Source: an uncultured bacterium (GTDB taxonomy: Bacteria > Bdellovibrionota_C > UBA2361 > SZUA-149 > CALKYB01). Taken from it: a DNA stretch of 18,350 bases. The notes under the pieces are model-generated. The model had not been told where the DNA came from and ran no database searches. It saw nothing but the letters and a program-made list of their open reading frames with translations. A program made the translations under genes and the position numbers. This document shows positions 15,591-18,350 of this stretch, in pieces. The stretch spans positions 1 to 18,350 of the forward strand of contig CALKYB010000160.1 of NCBI GenBank assembly GCA_938003565.1, written 5' to 3'. The stretch's first letter is position 1. The number at the start of each line of letters is the position of its first letter.

Positions 15591-15765
15591 ATATCAGGGC
15601 TGCCTCTTAACTCCCTTGTTTTGGGGCTACTCTATGCAGTACCTCATTAGTCAGCCTAAAATGGGGCATGACTTTAAAAGGTTTGAAGATTTTAGTAGGC
15701 TGCCCAATTCCTCTGAAACAGTATTTGGGTCAGCGTGATAGTTTTTATTGATGGAAGGACAAAAA
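15591..15765 (+). other. Intergenic region after the coupling ATPase with an imperfect inverted repeat
   Basis: The 175 bases between the coupling ATPase and the next plus-strand gene hold an imperfect inverted repeat: CAGCCTAAAAT (15652-15662) against ATTTTAGTAGGCTG (15689-15702), with three extra bases in the second arm. GGGCTGCC (15597-15604) and GGCTGCCC (15697-15704) also occur near the ends. A 34-codon frame (15634-15738) lies over it, with only a poor ribosome binding site. No T-run terminator is visible, so the next gene may be on the same transcript. Confidence 0.4.
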
Positions 15766-16254
15766 ATGGATGCATCGTTCTTGGAACACCTAAATGATAG
15801 GGTTTCGTTCAAAATTTCAAAATCGTTCGGTCAACTATACCTCCTTCCACGTGCCGAGGGTCTTAGTCTCTACTACGTTCCAACTGTAAATGGTGAGCCT
15901 GACTATAGCTCACTTGGAGCTTGTGAAGTAATGGTCAGCCTTGAAGCTGTTGGCGGCCTCTGGGCAACATCACGTGCTTTTCTTTATGGGGTTGAATCTT
16001 TAGATGAAAACATTTTGATTCGAACCGACGACACCCCTGAGGCAAATGATATTCTCATTAAACTTTACCGTGACAAACCAAAAGGAGCTCAAGGCTCTCT
16101 AAGTGGTGACGAAATTTGTTGGTTAAGAATTGTAACTGGCAGAAGTGAGGAAGAAAGACGAAGAATTAAACTTGGACCTCGTGACCTTCTTTGTCTTGAG
16201 TTAGCCTGTACATCTGTTTTGACCTTGTCAGCTTCTCCTTTGCACGCTGGATAA
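15766..16254 (+). CDS. Small soluble protein downstream of the coupling ATPase, function unknown
   Basis: A 162-residue protein that I do not recognise. ATG 15766 is preceded by GGAAGGA at a 6-base spacing, far better than the upstream TTG/ATG at 15748/15751. There is no signal peptide or clear membrane helix. The sequence looks like a compact alpha/beta protein: KISKSFGQLYLLPRAEG, then YYVPTVNGEPDY, a central MVSLEAVGGLWAT strand-helix stretch, and a basic EERRRIKLGPRD segment near the C-terminus. It is 175 bases downstream of the coupling ATPase in the same direction. Small soluble proteins next to coupling ATPases are sometimes substrate adaptors (IcmS, IcmW, DotN), so an adaptor role is a reasonable but unproved guess. 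No similarity to IcmS or IcmW was evident to me. Confidence 0.75.
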   Translation: MDASFLEHLNDRVSFKISKSFGQLYLLPRAEGLSLYYVPTVNGEPDYSSLGACEVMVSLEAVGGLWATSRAFLYGVESLDENILIRTDDTPEANDILIKLYRDKPKGAQGSLSGDEICWLRIVTGRSEEERRRIKLGPRDLLCLELACTSVLTLSASPLHAG

Positions 16255-16306
16255 ACTCAGTCCGTCCTCATACATTCATTCTACAACTCTCTAGAACTTT
16301 TGTTCC

Positions 16307-16325
16307 TTGAGCCAATTGGACTCAA
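16307..16325 (+). terminator. Weak hairpin after the plus-strand operon
   Basis: TTGAGCC-AATT-GGACTCAA can form a 7-bp stem with one bulged A and a 4-base loop, about 50 bases after the last plus-strand gene. A second small hairpin (TAGGC/GCCTA, 16356-16371) follows. Neither has a clear T-run, so a terminator role is uncertain. Confidence 0.3.
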
Positions 16326-16501
16326 AACCTTTCTTCCTTCAAATTATCACTCTTTTAGGCCTAATAGCCTAGAATCCGTACGATTTGACTAATCTAAAGG
16401 AAGACTCTGGAGCGGTCTCACTATGGGCGATTTTTTACCTAACACTCGTAAACGGCACCCTCACAATATGTTCAGATAGAAAAATTCAACTTAAATTCTA
16501 A

Positions 16502-16713
16502 ATGGAGCAACAACTCAACAATCAAATTCCTGAAATTATAGATCCAAAACTCAACATCGAATTAAGTCAGCTGTTCAATAGTCGCATGGAGGCAACGACT
16601 AAAGTAGGCCAGCTTGATTTGGAATACAGCGAGAACGCCTTACAAGGGCCGCAAAAGTGGCCCTCAAGAAACTCTTGGCCGAGTTCAACTATCAGGTAGC
16701 TGATGATATTTAG
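16502..16713 (+). pseudogene. Small gene with a probable one-base frameshift
   Basis: The frame from ATG 16502 reads sensibly to residue ~46 (ending LDLEYSENAL at about 16639). It then turns into Trp/Pro/Ser-rich sequence and stops at 16699. The frame shifted by one base continues as TRAAKVALKKLLAEFNYQV and stops at TAG 16711-16713. Inserting a single C in GCCTTACA near 16639-16640 restores a continuous, helical, heptad-like protein of about 69 residues. So either the gene is broken or the sequence lost a base here. The protein is unrecognised and no strong ribosome binding site precedes it. It is convergent with the next minus-strand gene. No classical -1 slippery heptamer is present, so programmed frameshifting is unlikely. 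Confidence 0.5.
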
Positions 16714-16757
16714 TCCTTCCTATAACCATCAATCAAAAAGCTATTTTCAGATTCATA

Positions 16758-17759
16758 CTAAGCAAAAAGACCAGCTAGCTTACCATCGATCGCATAATAA
16801 GAAGCAAAGCAAAGTAAAACCGTGGCAAAAGCCGCCAAGCGAATACTCCTCTGTGCTATCTCAGAATCAGATTTAGTCTCTTGCAAAAATGCTTGAGCCA
16901 AACCGGGAATCCAGTAGAAGGGAATTACCATTAATAAAAAACTCTCAGGCACTAAACCCAGAGGCACTCCAACTACTGGAATAACTGGCACAAGAACGGC
17001 AAGTAAAGAGTAAATTTGTCCCAAGCGGTCGGGCCGTATCACTTCTTCAGACTTCTTATTGGTTGTTTTAAAAGAACGACGCCAACCCGCTGATTCAAGT
17101 TCACTGGCGCGACTGGCAAAAATGGCAGCAGACAGCAAAAAGCCAGGCACAAGACCAATCATAACTATCGGCCAAAAAATTTCTCCACTTTGAGAAGTAA
17201 AACCAAGTAAGGCCAAACAGCCCATAAGTAGTGGCTGCAGAGCTAACAATGAAAAGAGGCTTTTAACTTTGGAGAGCGACAACAAATCTACCGTTACAGA
17301 TAAAACATAGCTAAGAATCAAAAGTAAAAGACAGGGAATCGAAGAGCTAAGATTGAAAATAATGAGTCCCAGCACAACTGAAAGAACATAGAGAATGGCA
17401 CTCCCTAGTTTCAAACCACCTGAGATCCTGCTGAGCATTGAGACACCGGACGCTAAAACCAGACATATAAAAACGAGGTAAAAAGTATTTATATCAATAC
17501 TTAAAGCCTTATTTCCAACTATAGAACCGGTAACTAAAGGGAAAAACTGTATTACCTTGTAAAGAAGCTCAGCGCGAATCCCCTGGCTTTCCACATCTCC
17601 AGCAAATTTTTCACGAAGATCAGCTCGAATCTGCATCTTTCGATCAATTCTAGCGCCAGCTGGTCTAGTCCGTTTCTTAGCGACGGATTCTTTACTTTTC
17701 TTGGAAGCTAAAGCCTTCTTATTGCCAGACTTCTTTCTTTTTTTACTCTTTTTTGGCAT
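16758..17759 (-). CDS. Polytopic membrane protein with Lys-rich N-terminus, possibly a degenerate UbiA-like prenyltransferase
   Basis: A 333-residue protein. The first ~40 residues are extremely basic (start MPKKSKKRKKSGNKK), and about 8-9 membrane helices follow from residue ~65. The arrangement resembles UbiA/MenA-type prenyltransferases: FFPLVTGSIVG early, then GLVPGFLLSAAIFASRASELESAG, where active enzymes have an Asn/Asp-rich loop after a similar helix. Here neither NDxxD-type motif is present; SRISG and SRASELES stand in those positions. If the fold is right, the protein is probably not a normal prenyltransferase. ATG 17759 has GAGG at a 5-base spacing. It is divergent from ubiE/menG by 64 bases, which fits quinone biosynthesis. 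The similarity is by eye only, so the call is tentative; the membrane protein itself is firm. Confidence 0.75.
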   Translation of the reverse strand: MPKKSKKRKKSGNKKALASKKSKESVAKKRTRPAGARIDRKMQIRADLREKFAGDVESQGIRAELLYKVIQFFPLVTGSIVGNKALSIDINTFYLVFICLVLASGVSMLSRISGGLKLGSAILYVLSVVLGLIIFNLSSSIPCLLLLILSYVLSVTVDLLSLSKVKSLFSLLALQPLLMGCLALLGFTSQSGEIFWPIVMIGLVPGFLLSAAIFASRASELESAGWRRSFKTTNKKSEEVIRPDRLGQIYSLLAVLVPVIPVVGVPLGLVPESFLLMVIPFYWIPGLAQAFLQETKSDSEIAQRSIRLAAFATVLLCFASYYAIDGKLAGLFA

Positions 17760-17823
17760 AGGCTACCTCTAGCATTCAGACAATCTCGTGACCAGCTGCA
17801 ACCTTTGACCGGAGTTATTCCAA

Positions 17824-18350
17824 ATGAGCCAAGAAGTAAATGAAATGTTTGACAATATTTCCAAACGTTACGACTTGGCTAACACTATACTAAGCGGTGG
17901 AACTCATCATCTTTGGCGCAGTAACTTGGTGAAAGCTGCAAAATTAAAAGGTGAGGAGAAGATTCTAGACGTCGCCACTGGGACAGGAGACTTAGCTTTT
18001 GCCTTCGAGCAGAAACTCAAGCCCGAAGGTAGTATCATCGCGGTTGATTTCGTTGAATCAATGGTAGAGCTTGCTAAGCAGAAAGCTTCTACCAAAGAAA
18101 ACTCCAATATTCAGTTTTCTGTCGCCGATGCGATGGCACTACCATTCTCTGATGAACAATTTGACTTAGTTTCAATTAGCTTCGGAATTAGAAACGTCGA
18201 CGATCCCCTAACCGCTCTAAAAGAATTTCACAGGGTAACCAAACCCAGCGGCAAAGTATTGGTCCTAGAGTTCGGCCAACCTACTCTGCCAGTCTTCAGT
18301 CACGCCTACAACGCCTATAGCAAATATCTAATGCCTATAATTGGCGGCTC
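17824..18350 (+). CDS. ubiE: UbiE/MenG quinone-biosynthesis C-methyltransferase, partial (5' part)
   Basis: The first 175 residues of a class I SAM-dependent methyltransferase are present; the rest lies beyond the window. It transfers a methyl group to demethylmenaquinol and/or 2-polyprenyl-6-methoxy-1,4-benzoquinol in the cytoplasm. Family signatures are clear: MFDNISKRYDLAN (8-20), the SAM-binding loop DVATGTGDLA (49-58), the acidic residue Asp75 after a beta strand, ADAMALPF (101-108), SFGIRNVDDP (119-128) and LEFGQPTLP (148-156). GGAG lies about nine bases before ATG 17824. It is divergent from a membrane protein that may also be quinone-related. Whether the product serves menaquinone, ubiquinone or both cannot be told from this part. 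Confidence 0.95.
   Translation, partial: MSQEVNEMFDNISKRYDLANTILSGGTHHLWRSNLVKAAKLKGEEKILDVATGTGDLAFAFEQKLKPEGSIIAVDFVESMVELAKQKASTKENSNIQFSVADAMALPFSDEQFDLVSISFGIRNVDDPLTALKEFHRVTKPSGKVLVLEFGQPTLPVFSHAYNAYSKYLMPIIGG

Noticed and set aside
15634..15738. A 34-codon plus-strand frame (starts MQYLISQPK) after the coupling ATPase
   Set aside because: Only a poor GGGG ribosome-binding match, overlaps an inverted repeat, and shows no recognisable motif.
16423..16479. An 18-codon frame (starts MGDFLPNTRKRHP) that faintly recalls the start of plasmid replication proteins
   Set aside because: Far too short, stops at once, and the resemblance rests on a few residues.
1..18350. CRISPR arrays, tRNA or rRNA genes, insertion sequences, integrase or toxin-antitoxin genes
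   Set aside because: I saw no repeat-spacer pattern, no tRNA-like cloverleaf, no transposase or integrase motifs and no toxin-antitoxin pair.

Overview
The window is a stretch of moderate- to low-GC bacterial DNA. It looks like the chromosome of a Gram-negative (diderm) organism: it has several signal-II lipoproteins, an outer-membrane-type type IV secretion core, and a ubiquinone/menaquinone methyltransferase gene at the right edge. The style of the UbiE/MenG protein loosely recalls deltaproteobacterial or Bdellovibrionota-like lineages, but I cannot place the organism from this sequence alone.

Most of the window (about 1-16250) is a type IV secretion system (T4SS) locus made of two divergent gene clusters. 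The minus-strand cluster, read from 10583 down past position 1, encodes in transcription order: an unknown exported protein, a small TraL/VirB3-like membrane protein, two tandem full-length TraE/VirB8-like proteins, a TraK/VirB9-like protein, a TraB/VirB10 protein, a TraV-like lipoprotein, an exported N0 (DotD/secretin-type) domain protein, the TraC/VirB4 ATPase, two paralogous small lipoproteins, a single-pass membrane protein, and the start of a further membrane protein cut by the window edge. The order L-E-K-B-V-C is that of F-type conjugation systems.

The plus-strand cluster (11082-16254) encodes a large DotM/IcmP-related membrane protein, a VirD4/DotL-type coupling ATPase with a long Pro/Lys/Ser-rich tail, and a small unknown soluble protein. 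A DotM-DotL pair is the coupling module of Dot/Icm and IncI systems, not of F. The locus therefore looks like a chimera: an F-like core and envelope channel paired with a Dot/Icm-like substrate-receiving module. No relaxase, pilin, VirB6/TraG, VirB11/DotB or F mating-pair genes (traF/H/N/U/W) are in the window. They may lie beyond the left edge or be absent.

The 498-base divergent intergenic region (10584-11081) holds a plausible promoter for each cluster and several palindromes. A 194-base gap inside the otherwise tight minus-strand operon (4400-4593) holds two perfect inverted repeats.

The right end (16255-18350) is different: a short, apparently frameshifted small gene, a minus-strand polytopic membrane protein with a lysine-rich head that resembles a UbiA-fold prenyltransferase lacking its Asp-rich motifs, and the 5' part of ubiE/menG. 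This end looks like ordinary quinone-metabolism chromosome.
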